Source: Bradyrhizobium lablabi
Lineage (GTDB): Bacteria; Pseudomonadota; Alphaproteobacteria; Rhizobiales; Xanthobacteraceae
Assembly (NCBI RefSeq): GCF_900141755.1
Contig: NZ_LT670844.1
Location: forward strand, 3,162,001 to 3,226,000
Reading direction: 5' to 3'
DNA: 64,000 bases
Part shown: positions 17,265-25,821 of the stretch, one piece after another
How positions within the stretch are numbered: the stretch's first letter is position 1
Layout: every line of letters begins with the position of its first letter
The notes under the pieces: model-generated
What the model was told of the DNA's origin: nothing
The model's input: only the letters and a program-made list of their open reading frames with translations
The model's database searches: none
Made by a program: the position numbers and the translations under genes

Positions 17265-18161
17265 TCAGTTCCGGATATCCATGGCGCTGCGCATGCCGTC
17301 GCTGAGCAGATTGAAGCCGATCGACACCGCGAAGATCATGGCGCCGGGGAGTGCCGCCACCCACGGATTGACATAGATCGCGGTGCGCAGCGTGTTGAGC
17401 ATCAAGCCCCATTCCGGCTCCGGCGGTTTTGTGCCCAAACCCAGGAACGATAAGCCCGCCGCCAGGATCATCGATACCGAGATCAGACCGGTGGCGTAGA
17501 CAAAAATCGGTCCGAGCACGTTGCCCAGCATGTGCACGCGCATGATGGTGAAGGGTCCGGCGCCGGAGGCGCGCGCGGCTTCGACGAAATCCATGTTGCG
17601 GACACCGGTGGTGACGCTCTCGGCGACACGGGTGATCTGCGGCACGAACACGATGGTCAAGGATACGATGGAATTAACGATGCCGGCGCCGAGCGCGCCG
17701 GAGATCGCGATCGCCAGCAGCACCGAGGGAAAGGCATAAAACACGTCGACGGTGCGCATGATCGCGGTGTTGAGCTTGCCGCCGACGTAACCGGCGACGA
17801 GGCCGAGCGAGGTCCCGACCACAAAGGCAAAGATGACAGGCAATATGCCGACAATCAGCGACAGCCGCCCGCCATAGATCAGCCGCGCCAGCATGTCGCG
17901 GCCGAGTTCGTCGGTGCCGAGCGGATAGCCCACCGTGCCGATATGGCGCAGCCTTCGGATCATCGAGCCCTGATAGGGATCGGCCAGCCCAAGCCACGGC
18001 GCGCACAGGGCTGACAGGAAGATCAACGCCAGAATGAACGCGCAGGCCATGCTGACCTTGTCGCGCGTCATGCGCCGCCCGACGGTGGCCCAATAGCCGC
18101 GCGCTTTTGCGGCAGGCCCGGCCTGCAGGGCAGCATCCGATATTGCGGGGCTGATGCTCAC
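17265..18161 (-). CDS. Peptide-type ABC transporter permease (DppC-like)
   Basis: A 298-residue inner-membrane permease with an N-terminal OppC_N-like segment (RRMTRDKVSMACAFILALIF) and five or six hydrophobic segments. The binding-protein-dependent transport loop EAARASGAGPFTIMRVHMLG contacts the ATPases. The GTG at 18161 is preceded by GGAG ten bases upstream. It is six bases from the DppB-like gene. Confidence 0.9.
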   Translation of the reverse strand: MSISPAISDAALQAGPAAKARGYWATVGRRMTRDKVSMACAFILALIFLSALCAPWLGLADPYQGSMIRRLRHIGTVGYPLGTDELGRDMLARLIYGGRLSLIVGILPVIFAFVVGTSLGLVAGYVGGKLNTAIMRTVDVFYAFPSVLLAIAISGALGAGIVNSIVSLTIVFVPQITRVAESVTTGVRNMDFVEAARASGAGPFTIMRVHMLGNVLGPIFVYATGLISVSMILAAGLSFLGLGTKPPEPEWGLMLNTLRTAIYVNPWVAALPGAMIFAVSIGFNLLSDGMRSAMDIRN

Positions 18162-18167
18162 TTAACT

Positions 18168-19121
18168 CTAGCTCCGCTTGATACGCGGATCGATCGCGGC
18201 CTGCGCGATATCGACCAGGAGGTTGAGGATCACGAAGAACAGCGCCAGCACCAGGATGGTGCCCTGCAGCAGCGGCAGATCGCGCTGGAAGATCGCGGAA
18301 TTCAATAACAGCCCGGAGCCCGGCCAGGAAAACACGGTTTCGATCAGGATCGAGCCGCCGAGCATGTAGCCGAGCTGCAATCCCATCACCGCCATCGCGG
18401 TCGGCGCGGCGTTCTTTATGACATGGCGAAAGACGTGGGTCTCGCGCAGGCCTTTGGCGCGCAGCGCCTCGACGAAATCCTGCGACAAGATATCGCCGGT
18501 CAGCGCGCGCACGGTGCGGGTGACGATGCCCATCGGGATCACCGAGGTGGTGATCGCGGGCAGGATCAGATAGCGGATGTGCTCCCAGTCCCATCCCCAG
18601 GCGCCGGAGCCGCCGGGGCCGGCGCCGACCGCGGGCAGCCAGTTCAGCTGCACCGAGAAGATGATGACCAGCACCATGCCGAGCCAGTAATGCGGCACCG
18701 AGACGCCGGCGATCGCGATCGAGGTCGCGACCTTGTCGACCCAGGTGTCGCGGAAATAGCCGGCGATGAGGCCGAAGAACAGTCCGAGCGTGAACCCGAT
18801 CAGCGCCGCCGCGATCGCCAGCGTCACGGTGTTGCCGACCGCGCGCATGACTTCTGACAGCACCGGCCGCCCAGTCGCGATGGAATGGCCGAGATCGCCA
18901 TTGACGGCCTTCCATAACCATAAACCGAACTGCACCGGCAGCGGACGATCGAAGCCATAGGCGGCGCGCAATTGATTGGCGAGTTCCTGCGACGCATCGG
19001 CGGGCAGAATCGCGACCAAGGGATCGCCGGGCGTGATGTGCACCAGCATGAAGCACACCAGCGCCACGCTAAGGACGATCGGGATCACATAGACGATGCG
19101 GCGGGCGATATAGGCGAGCAC
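18168..19121 (-). CDS. Peptide-type ABC transporter permease (DppB-like)
   Basis: A 317-residue permease of the DppB/OppB group. The N-terminus (RRIVYVIPIVLSVALVCFML) is the first membrane helix; the coupling loop is DFVEALRAKGLRETHVFRHV. The start is a GTG at 19121 with no strong ribosome site. A palindromic repeat (19197-19286) separates it from the upstream substrate-binding-protein gene, which is on the same strand and likely in the same transcript. Confidence 0.9.
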   Translation of the reverse strand: MLAYIARRIVYVIPIVLSVALVCFMLVHITPGDPLVAILPADASQELANQLRAAYGFDRPLPVQFGLWLWKAVNGDLGHSIATGRPVLSEVMRAVGNTVTLAIAAALIGFTLGLFFGLIAGYFRDTWVDKVATSIAIAGVSVPHYWLGMVLVIIFSVQLNWLPAVGAGPGGSGAWGWDWEHIRYLILPAITTSVIPMGIVTRTVRALTGDILSQDFVEALRAKGLRETHVFRHVIKNAAPTAMAVMGLQLGYMLGGSILIETVFSWPGSGLLLNSAIFQRDLPLLQGTILVLALFFVILNLLVDIAQAAIDPRIKRS

Positions 19122-19196
19122 GGAATTACTTTCGGTTAGTCAGCAGAAATTCGTTCGCGAATGCGGTTCAGAGGCCAAGGCTGCAACTCCCTCCTT

Positions 19197-19286
19197 CGTC
19201 ATGCCCGGGCTCGTCCCGGGCATCCACGTCTTACTTCCTCTGCGAGACAAAAGACGTGGATGGCCGGGACAAGCCCGGCCATGACG
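19197..19286. repeat. Palindromic intergenic repeat, family B copy 1
   Basis: GTCATGCCCGGGCTCGTCCC begins the left arm and GGACAAGCCCGGCCATGAC ends the right arm, with CATCCACGTCTT facing AAGACGTGGATG inside. A second copy lies at 45858-45985. It lies inside the predicted transport operon, where such hairpins can protect or limit the upstream mRNA. Confidence 0.85.
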
Positions 19287-19323
19287 GCTGAAGGCCTGGC
19301 GATGCCATGACCGCTAACCTCCG

Positions 19324-20988
19324 CTACGGCGTCATCGAGATCGGCGAGAAGTCCACGAACCAGCTCTTCGGCTGCACGAACCCCTTGACCTTCGGGCTCA
19401 TCGCACGCGGCGCGACGTCGTGGGCAACATACAGGAACGCCGCGTCGTCGACGGAGGCCGCGTGCAGTTCGGCCAGCACCTTGTCGCGCTCCGTCGGGTC
19501 GAAGGTCTGGCGCGCCTTGGTCACGAGCTCATCGAATTTGGGATTATTGATGTAACCCCAATTATTCGACACCGGCGGTGCCATCGACGACTGCAGGAAT
19601 CGCACCAGCGCGAAGAACGGATCCATCGCCGCATAGGTCACATTGACCGCGTTAGAGCCGTTGGCGGAGGCGTCCTTGGCGCCGCGCCGCCAGTTGGCGA
19701 GCAGCGTGTTCCACTCGATGACGTCGAACTGCACGTCGAAGTAACATTCGGCGAGCGCCTGCTGCAGATATTCGTTCATCGGCAGCGGCATCATCTGGCC
19801 CGAGCCGGAGGCCGAGGTCTGGATCTTGACCGTCAATTTCTTGGCCGGGCCGTAACCCGCGTCCTGCATCAGTTTTTGCGCGGCGGGCTTGTCATACTTG
19901 ATCTGGAAGGTCGGGTTGCCGCGCCAGGGATGGCCGGGTTCAAAGGTGCCGGTCGCCGGCACCATCAGGCCCGCGAGCAGACCGTCCCTAAGACCCTCGC
20001 GATCGATGCAGAGATTGGCCGCCTTGCGGACGCGGATGTCGTTCCAGGGCGAGCCCTCGGCGCGCGAGAACTGCCACGGCCAGACATGCGGCTCCTCGTT
20101 GGAGTAGATATTAAAGCCGCGCTGCTTGATTTCGGCAACCGCATCCGGCGCCGGCGCTTCGACCCAATCGACCTGGCCGGACAATAGCGCCGCGGTGCGC
20201 GCGTTCGCCTCCGGCATCGGCAACAGCAGCATCTTGTCGACTTTGGGGATCCGCGCCTTGTCCCAATAATTTGCGTTCTTTGCGAGTTCGAGCCGCTCGC
20301 GCGGGGTAAAGCTCGACATTTTCCAGGGGCCGGTGCCCGACGCATCCTTCGCAAAGGCGTCCCACGCGGCCTGCGATTTCGCTTTGGCATCCGCGCCGGG
20401 CGCCGCATCGAACAGCTTTTGCCATTTCGCCGGGCTCGCCATGAACAGGTTGGTGAGGTTGATCGGCAGAAAACTGTCGGGTTCCTTGGTGGTGAATTCC
20501 ACCGTCATGTCGTCGATCTTGCGCGCCGAGGCCAATGTCGGCATCCGCGAAGCGGTGAGGCCGACCTGGCTCGAATCGTACTGCGGCGCATCCTGCTTCA
20601 GCACCTTCTCGACATTCCACACCACGGCATCGGCGTTGAACGGCGAACCATCGTGGAATGTGACGCCGGGACGAAGCTTGAACGTCCATTTCTTCTTGTC
20701 GGCATCGTCGACCTTCCATTCGGTCGCAAGGCCCGGGATCAGGACGCTCGGCTTGTCGGCGGAGGAGAGGTCCCACATCGTCAGCGCGTCATACATGGTG
20801 AGACCGGTGAAGCGGTTACCTTCAAACCCCTGGTCGGGCTGGCCGAGCGTGCGCGGAATGTCGGCAGCCGTCATCCCGATGCGCAAAATTGTTTCGGCGC
20901 CGGCGATCCGAGGCGCTGCCAGGCAAGCCATCGCCAGCATCAAACCCGCCGCCGCCAGCCGGCGTTTTCGTGATTTTTCGGTCCGCAT
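19324..20988 (-). CDS. Family 5 (peptide-type) ABC substrate-binding protein
   Basis: A 554-residue extracytoplasmic solute receptor with a basic signal peptide (RTEKSRKRRLAAAGLMLAMA, cut after AGA). Family features include PGLATEWKVDD, KWTFKLRPGVTFHDGSPFNA and FEPGHPWRGN. AAGGAA lies eight bases before the ATG at 20988. It is first in the leftward operon with dppB/dppC/dppF-like genes. A clear paralogue is transcribed divergently at 21211, and both carry the same unusual start of the mature domain (R[IY]G[MI][TS].AD[IP].TTGQPD-like). Confidence 0.9.
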   Translation of the reverse strand: MRTEKSRKRRLAAAGLMLAMACLAAPRIAGAETILRIGMTAADIPRTLGQPDQGFEGNRFTGLTMYDALTMWDLSSADKPSVLIPGLATEWKVDDADKKKWTFKLRPGVTFHDGSPFNADAVVWNVEKVLKQDAPQYDSSQVGLTASRMPTLASARKIDDMTVEFTTKEPDSFLPINLTNLFMASPAKWQKLFDAAPGADAKAKSQAAWDAFAKDASGTGPWKMSSFTPRERLELAKNANYWDKARIPKVDKMLLLPMPEANARTAALLSGQVDWVEAPAPDAVAEIKQRGFNIYSNEEPHVWPWQFSRAEGSPWNDIRVRKAANLCIDREGLRDGLLAGLMVPATGTFEPGHPWRGNPTFQIKYDKPAAQKLMQDAGYGPAKKLTVKIQTSASGSGQMMPLPMNEYLQQALAECYFDVQFDVIEWNTLLANWRRGAKDASANGSNAVNVTYAAMDPFFALVRFLQSSMAPPVSNNWGYINNPKFDELVTKARQTFDPTERDKVLAELHAASVDDAAFLYVAHDVAPRAMSPKVKGFVQPKSWFVDFSPISMTP

Positions 20989-21210
20989 CGCAACAATTCC
21001 TTCTCGACTTCGATGACTATTTCTTATGCAACCTCATGCAACGGCTGTGCCAATGGAGGGGAATTTTCTCCCAACGCCCCGTTGGCCCCACAATTCCATG
21101 TGACTGCATGCGAAGAAACAAGCAGGGATGCCTATTCTGGCATCAACCTTGCAAGCTAACACCGCGTTGGCATTAGGTATTCCGAATAATCGCCCGATGG
21201 AGCTTAGTTC

Positions 21211-22818
21211 ATGCGCGCCCGAAATTCGAAGCTATTTGCGACCCTGGCTCTCACCCTCGCCCTGGGCCTGCCTGCCGTTCCGGCAAAAGCCGAGTCCGTG
21301 GTGCGATACGGCATCTCGATGGCCGATATTCCGCTGACGACCGGCCAGCCGGATCGCGGCGCGGGCGCCTATCAGTTCACCGCCTACACGATCTACGATC
21401 CGCTGGTCGCCTGGGAAATGGATGTGTCGGATCGGCCCGGCAAGCTGGTGCCCGGGCTCGCCACCGAATGGAAGGTCGACGACAAGGACAAGACCAAGTG
21501 GCGTTTTACCCTTCGCAAGGGCGTCAAATTCCATGACGGCAGCGAGTTCAATGCCGACGCGGTGATCTGGAATCTCGACAAGGTGTTGAACGACAAGGCG
21601 CCGCAATTCGACAAGCGGCAGAGCGCGCAGGTGAAGACCCGCCTGCCCTCGGTTGCGACTTACGCCAAGATCGACGACTCCACGGTCGAGATCACCACCA
21701 AGACCGTCGACTCCTTCTTCCCCTACCAGATGCTGTGGTTCTTGGTCTCGAGCCCCGCGCAATACGAAAAGCTCGGCAAGGACTGGGACAAGTTCGCCAG
21801 CGAGCCTTCCGGCACCGGACCATTCAAACTGACCAAACTGGTGCCGCGCGAACTCGCCGAGCTCACCAAGAATCCGGATTACTGGGACAAGAAGCGGATT
21901 CCGAAAGTCGACAGACTGGTGCTGATTCCGATGCCGGAAGCCTTGACCCGTACCAACGCGCTACTCGCCGGCCAGGTCGATCTGATCGAAACGCCGGCGC
22001 CGGACGCGGTGCCGCAGCTCAAGGCGGCGGGGATGCGGATCGTCGACAACATCACGCCGCATGTCTGGAATTATCACTTGAGCGTATTGCCCGGCTCGCC
22101 CTGGACCGACATCCGCCTGCGCAAGGCGCTCAATCTCGCGATCGATCGCGATGCGGTGGTCGGCCTGATGAACGGCCTGGCAAAACCGGCCAAGGGTCAG
22201 GTCGACCCGTCGAGCCCGTGGTTCGGCAAGCCCACGTTCGACATCAAATACGATCTCACTGCTGCGAAGAAGCTGGTCGAGGAAGCCGGCTACTCCAAGG
22301 ACAAGCCGCTGAAGACAACTTTCATCATCGCCCAAGGCGGCACCGGGCAGATGCTGTCGCTGCCGATGAACGAATTCTTGCAGCAGAGTTTTAAGGAAAT
22401 CGGCATCGACATCGACTTCAAGGTGGTCGAACTTGAGACGCTCTATACCCACTGGCGCAAGGGCGCGGCCGACGAAATGAACGCCGGCATCACCGCCAAC
22501 AATATCGCCTATGTGACATCGGACCCGCTCTACTCCATCGTACGGTTTTTCCATTCGAGCCAGGTCGCGCCGGTCGGCGTCAACTGGGGCGGCTACAAGA
22601 ACCCGAAGGTCGACGCGCTGATCGACGAAGCCAAGCAGACTTTTGATACCAAAAAGCAGGACGAATTGCTGGCGCAGGCGCATTCGCTGATCGTCGACGA
22701 TGCCGTGCTGGTATGGGTGGTGCACGACACCAACCCGCACGCGCTGTCGCCGCGAATCAAGAAATTCGTGCAGGCGCAGCACTGGTTCCAGGATTTGACC
22801 ACGATCGGGGTGGAGTGA
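21211..22818 (+). CDS. Family 5 ABC substrate-binding protein, divergent paralogue
   Basis: A 535-residue solute receptor with a signal peptide (SKLFATLALTLALGLPAVPA, cut after KA). It has VVRYGISMADIPLTTGQPDR, VPGLATEWKVDDKDKTKWRF, KGVKFHDGSEFNADAVIWNL and PRIKKFVQAQHWFQDLTTIG, closely parallel to the neighbour. There is no permease on this strand, so it either shares the leftward transporter or is an alternative receptor with a different ligand. The spacer 20989-21210 should hold both promoters. Confidence 0.9.
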   Translation: MRARNSKLFATLALTLALGLPAVPAKAESVVRYGISMADIPLTTGQPDRGAGAYQFTAYTIYDPLVAWEMDVSDRPGKLVPGLATEWKVDDKDKTKWRFTLRKGVKFHDGSEFNADAVIWNLDKVLNDKAPQFDKRQSAQVKTRLPSVATYAKIDDSTVEITTKTVDSFFPYQMLWFLVSSPAQYEKLGKDWDKFASEPSGTGPFKLTKLVPRELAELTKNPDYWDKKRIPKVDRLVLIPMPEALTRTNALLAGQVDLIETPAPDAVPQLKAAGMRIVDNITPHVWNYHLSVLPGSPWTDIRLRKALNLAIDRDAVVGLMNGLAKPAKGQVDPSSPWFGKPTFDIKYDLTAAKKLVEEAGYSKDKPLKTTFIIAQGGTGQMLSLPMNEFLQQSFKEIGIDIDFKVVELETLYTHWRKGAADEMNAGITANNIAYVTSDPLYSIVRFFHSSQVAPVGVNWGGYKNPKVDALIDEAKQTFDTKKQDELLAQAHSLIVDDAVLVWVVHDTNPHALSPRIKKFVQAQHWFQDLTTIGVE

Positions 22819-22828
22819 ATTTTCACTG

Positions 22829-22949
22829 TCGTCCCTGCGAAAGCAGGGACCCATAACCCCCGCTGTGGGCTGCTGATCGAGCTGCGTCCTCAGCCTCACA
22901 CAACACAGACATCGGTGGTTGATGGGTCCCGGCTCAAGGCCGGGACGAC
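22829..22949. repeat. Palindromic intergenic repeat, family D long copy
   Basis: GTCGTCCCTGCGAAAGCAGG begins a local hairpin; GGGTCCCGGCTCAAGGCCGG, then GACGAC, ends the element, and the outer arms are complementary. It lies 11 bases after the substrate-binding-protein stop and may double as its transcript end. Confidence 0.75.
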
Positions 22950-23020
22950 AAGGGCGCTTGACCTAGAGTATGCTCTAGCTTGTAGAGAGCTGGCTGTCCC
23001 CATGCAAAAGGAGCAGCCAG

Positions 23021-23434
23021 ATGACATCAAGCGAAAACAAACAGCTCGTCCAGACCATCATGGAAGCGCGGTCGCGCCGCGATCATGCGCCGTTCCTCGC
23101 GGCGATGGCCGATGATTTTGTCTGGCGGATTAGCGGCTCGAGCGCCTGGTCGGGCGAGTATGTCGGCAAGGCCGAGGTGCGCGAGCGACTATTAAAACCG
23201 CTCTACGCGCAGTTCATTGCGCCGTCGAGCATCACGCCGACCCGCATCCTGGCGGAAGGCGACCATGTCGTCGTGGAATGCCATGGCGACGCAACCACCA
23301 TATCCGGCGAGCGCTACGCCAACACCTACTGCCTCGTCATCCGCCTGGCGGGCGGGCAATTGCGCGAGATGACGGAATATATGGACACGGCGCTGGTCGA
23401 GCGCGTGCTGCAGCTGCCGCCGCCCCGCGGCTGA
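23021..23434 (+). CDS. NTF2-like / SnoaL-type small protein
   Basis: A 137-residue single-domain protein with the NTF2-like cone-fold pattern: an N-terminal helix (NKQLVQTIMEARSRRDHAPF), then MADDFVWRISGSSAWSGEYV, a middle helix (RERLLKPLYAQF) and beta strands (HVVVECHGDATTISGERYAN, YCLVIRLAGGQLREM). AAGGAG lies nine bases before the ATG. Members bind small ligands or act as isomerases or hydrolases; no function can be assigned. It is convergent with the MerR-type gene. Confidence 0.8.
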   Translation: MTSSENKQLVQTIMEARSRRDHAPFLAAMADDFVWRISGSSAWSGEYVGKAEVRERLLKPLYAQFIAPSSITPTRILAEGDHVVVECHGDATTISGERYANTYCLVIRLAGGQLREMTEYMDTALVERVLQLPPPRG

Positions 23435-23445
23435 ATTGTTCACGA

Positions 23446-23874
23446 TTAAACCGCCGTCTTGCGCGTGTTCTTCACGCGCCGGTGCGGCTCGACTGCGGGC
23501 CGAGCGCCATTTTCCATCCATTCGTCATAAAACTCGACCTTGGCGTCGATCAGGGCGAGCGCCTCGGTCCACCGGGTGATGTTTTGACGGACACGCACCT
23601 GGTGTCCCGCGAGCAGCGCGCGACGCTGCCGCAAAGCGGCGGCGCCCTGCTTTGCCAATGCGGTGTATTCACGCATCTGCCTGATCGACATTCCGGTGCA
23701 GCGCAGCCGTTCCATCAGATCGAGCCAGCCGACGTGATACTCGCTATAGACCCGCCGGCCGCTGCGGTCCCTGATAACACCGGGTATCAGCCCCTGCTGC
23801 TCATACCAGCGGATGGTATGAATGCTGCGCCCGGTGCGGCTCGCCATCTCGCCGATGCGAAGATCCTGTTGCAT
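23446..23874 (-). CDS. MerR-family transcriptional regulator
   Basis: A 142-residue regulator. The ATG at 23874 (GGAG eight bases upstream) gives the standard N-terminus DLRIGEMASRTGRSIHTIRW, then YEQQGLIPGVIRDRSGRRVY, the winged helix-turn-helix, and a C-terminal dimerisation helix from about residue 70. There is no cysteine cluster, so it is probably not a metal sensor. The frame stays open upstream to 23919. It lies on the same strand as, and just downstream of, the TPR/GT41 gene. Confidence 0.85.
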   Translation of the reverse strand: MQQDLRIGEMASRTGRSIHTIRWYEQQGLIPGVIRDRSGRRVYSEYHVGWLDLMERLRCTGMSIRQMREYTALAKQGAAALRQRRALLAGHQVRVRQNITRWTEALALIDAKVEFYDEWMENGARPAVEPHRRVKNTRKTAV

Positions 23875-23915
23875 GTTCCGTTCTCCGGCTCCCGCAGTAT
23901 ATCGCGTGCCGTCGT

Positions 23916-25787
23916 TCACTTCGAGATGATGATATGATCTGGCGGGAGACCGGCTTGATGCCGCGCATGCATGGCGGTGTAGGCGGCTTCGATATGCGCC
24001 GTAAAAAGTCCGGCATCGAACAAAGGCGTCGCCAGACGATTATCAGCGAGTTTTGCCCTGATGGCAGCCAATTTCTGGTTGGTTGTCGCGAGTTCGATCG
24101 CCAAACGCTCGTACTGCTCGGATGTCGTCGTTACCAGTTCCGGAAGACCGACGGCATTGAGCAGGCTGGCCGCCACTCGGCCAACAAACGTCTCGCCGAG
24201 ACAGGTCAGCACCGGTAGCCCGGCCCACAGCGCGTCGCTCGCGGTGGTGTGGGCGTTGTAGGGTAGTGTATCCAGAAACAGATCGGCCGCACGATGCCTT
24301 GCGAGATGCTCAGGCGGCGGCATCCGAGGCGCAAAAATCAGCCGCGCCGCGTCCACCCCTCGCGCATGCGCCTCTTTCCTCAGATTGTCGGCTGCCTTCG
24401 CATTGTCCTGGAGCAGCCAAAGCACGCTGCCCTCGACTTGTCGCAGGATCCGCATCCAACCATCGAAAACGGGCGGCGTGATCTTGTGGTTGCTGTTGAA
24501 GCAGCAAAACACAAAGCCGGTCTCGGGCAAGCCGAGCTCGGCGCGGGTGAACGCTTTGTCCGCAATCGGACGCCTGGTGTCGTTGACGAAGTAGCTGTCG
24601 GGCAGAAAGGCGATCCTTTCGGAGTAATGCGGCTTGTGATGCTCCGGAATCACCATGCGGTCGGCGACCATATAATCGATATATTGGGCGGCCATGGTTC
24701 CCGGATAGCCCATATATTGCACCTGGATCGGCGCAGGCCGGCGGGCGAAAATGCCGGTTCGGGAATCCGTGGTGAACCCCATCAAATCAACGGCAATGTC
24801 GATTTCGAGCGATTTGAGCAGATCGGCAATCTCTTGGTCGCTATGGGACCTCACGTCGACAAAGCGCTCGAACGATGCCTTTAGGCGGGCGCGTATTTCC
24901 GAATTGTCATCGACGCCGAATGAAACACCCGTGATCTCAAATCGGGATTTGTCATGGCATTCGAACATTCCGGCCGTCAGAAAGGAAAGTGCATGCTGGC
25001 GGAAGTCGGCGGAGAGATAAGCCACGCGGATGCGATCGTGATCATATCGCTCGCCGTGCCAAACTGGATTTTTCGCAGGCGGGAAATTCTGTGCGACCCA
25101 TGTTCGAGCGCACTGCAACTGGTCTTCGCAAGACGAGGGAACAGCGAGGAAGATGAAAGGCTGGGTATTGACCAGCCCGCTCCTGACCGATGCAACCAGA
25201 TGCGCGCATTCGGCCTCCCAATTGCTCCAGTCGCAGAAATGCATTTTGGCATAAAGCCGATGACCTTCCGCACCCATCAAATCGGGTCTTAGGGCGAACA
25301 CTTTGTCATAGGCGGCAAAGGCTTCGTCATGGCGCCTGAGTTTGGAGAAGACGTTGCCGCAGTTTCTGTGCGCCTCCGCGTAGTCCGGCTGAAGGTCGAT
25401 CGCCTTCGCATAGCTCGCAAGCGCCTGTTCGGAACGCCTTAAGGCAACCAGCGCGTTGCCATGGTTGACGCAGGCCTCCGCGAAGTTTTGATCGAGCGCC
25501 AGCGCCCGGTCGAAGCTCGCGAGCGCCTGCTCGGGACGCCCAAGATCCATCAGCGCCTTGCCCAGGTTGTTATGCGCCGCGGCGACTTTTTCGTTCAGCG
25601 CGATCGCTTTCCTGAGCAGCTCGATGCCGCGCCGGGTACGCCCTGTTTGCAGGGCGATCACGGCCAGCATATGCAGCGAATCGAAATGCTGCGGCTCTCG
25701 TTGCAGAACATCCAGATAGATGCGCTCCGCGGCCGCAAGATCGCCTTGCCGATGCAGCGCCAGCCCCTGCCTGAACCTGGATTGCAA
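23916..25787 (-). CDS. TPR protein with O-GlcNAc-transferase-like (SPINDLY/GT41) domain
   Basis: A 623-residue protein. Residues ~1-170 are tandem tetratricopeptide repeats (AHNNLGKALMDLGRPEQALA, ACVNHGNALVALRRSEQALA, AHRNCGNVFSKLRRHDEAFA). Residues ~210-615 are the GT41 catalytic region: VAYLSADFRQHALSFL, VQYMGYPGTMAAQYIDYMVA, FVFCCFNSNHKITPPVFDGW and ADLFLDTLPYNAHTTASDAL. These enzymes use UDP-sugars to glycosylate proteins in the cytoplasm. The start is a TTG at 25787: an in-frame stop lies just upstream, GAGG is seven bases away, and the first ATG is 40 codons in. It lies 35 bases after the cyclase gene and is likely co-transcribed. Confidence 0.9.
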   Translation of the reverse strand: MQSRFRQGLALHRQGDLAAAERIYLDVLQREPQHFDSLHMLAVIALQTGRTRRGIELLRKAIALNEKVAAAHNNLGKALMDLGRPEQALASFDRALALDQNFAEACVNHGNALVALRRSEQALASYAKAIDLQPDYAEAHRNCGNVFSKLRRHDEAFAAYDKVFALRPDLMGAEGHRLYAKMHFCDWSNWEAECAHLVASVRSGLVNTQPFIFLAVPSSCEDQLQCARTWVAQNFPPAKNPVWHGERYDHDRIRVAYLSADFRQHALSFLTAGMFECHDKSRFEITGVSFGVDDNSEIRARLKASFERFVDVRSHSDQEIADLLKSLEIDIAVDLMGFTTDSRTGIFARRPAPIQVQYMGYPGTMAAQYIDYMVADRMVIPEHHKPHYSERIAFLPDSYFVNDTRRPIADKAFTRAELGLPETGFVFCCFNSNHKITPPVFDGWMRILRQVEGSVLWLLQDNAKAADNLRKEAHARGVDAARLIFAPRMPPPEHLARHRAADLFLDTLPYNAHTTASDALWAGLPVLTCLGETFVGRVAASLLNAVGLPELVTTTSEQYERLAIELATTNQKLAAIRAKLADNRLATPLFDAGLFTAHIEAAYTAMHARHQAGLPPDHIIISK

Positions 25788-25821
25788 TGCCGGCCCTCAT
25801 GCTGAGCGACGATGCCCGCGC

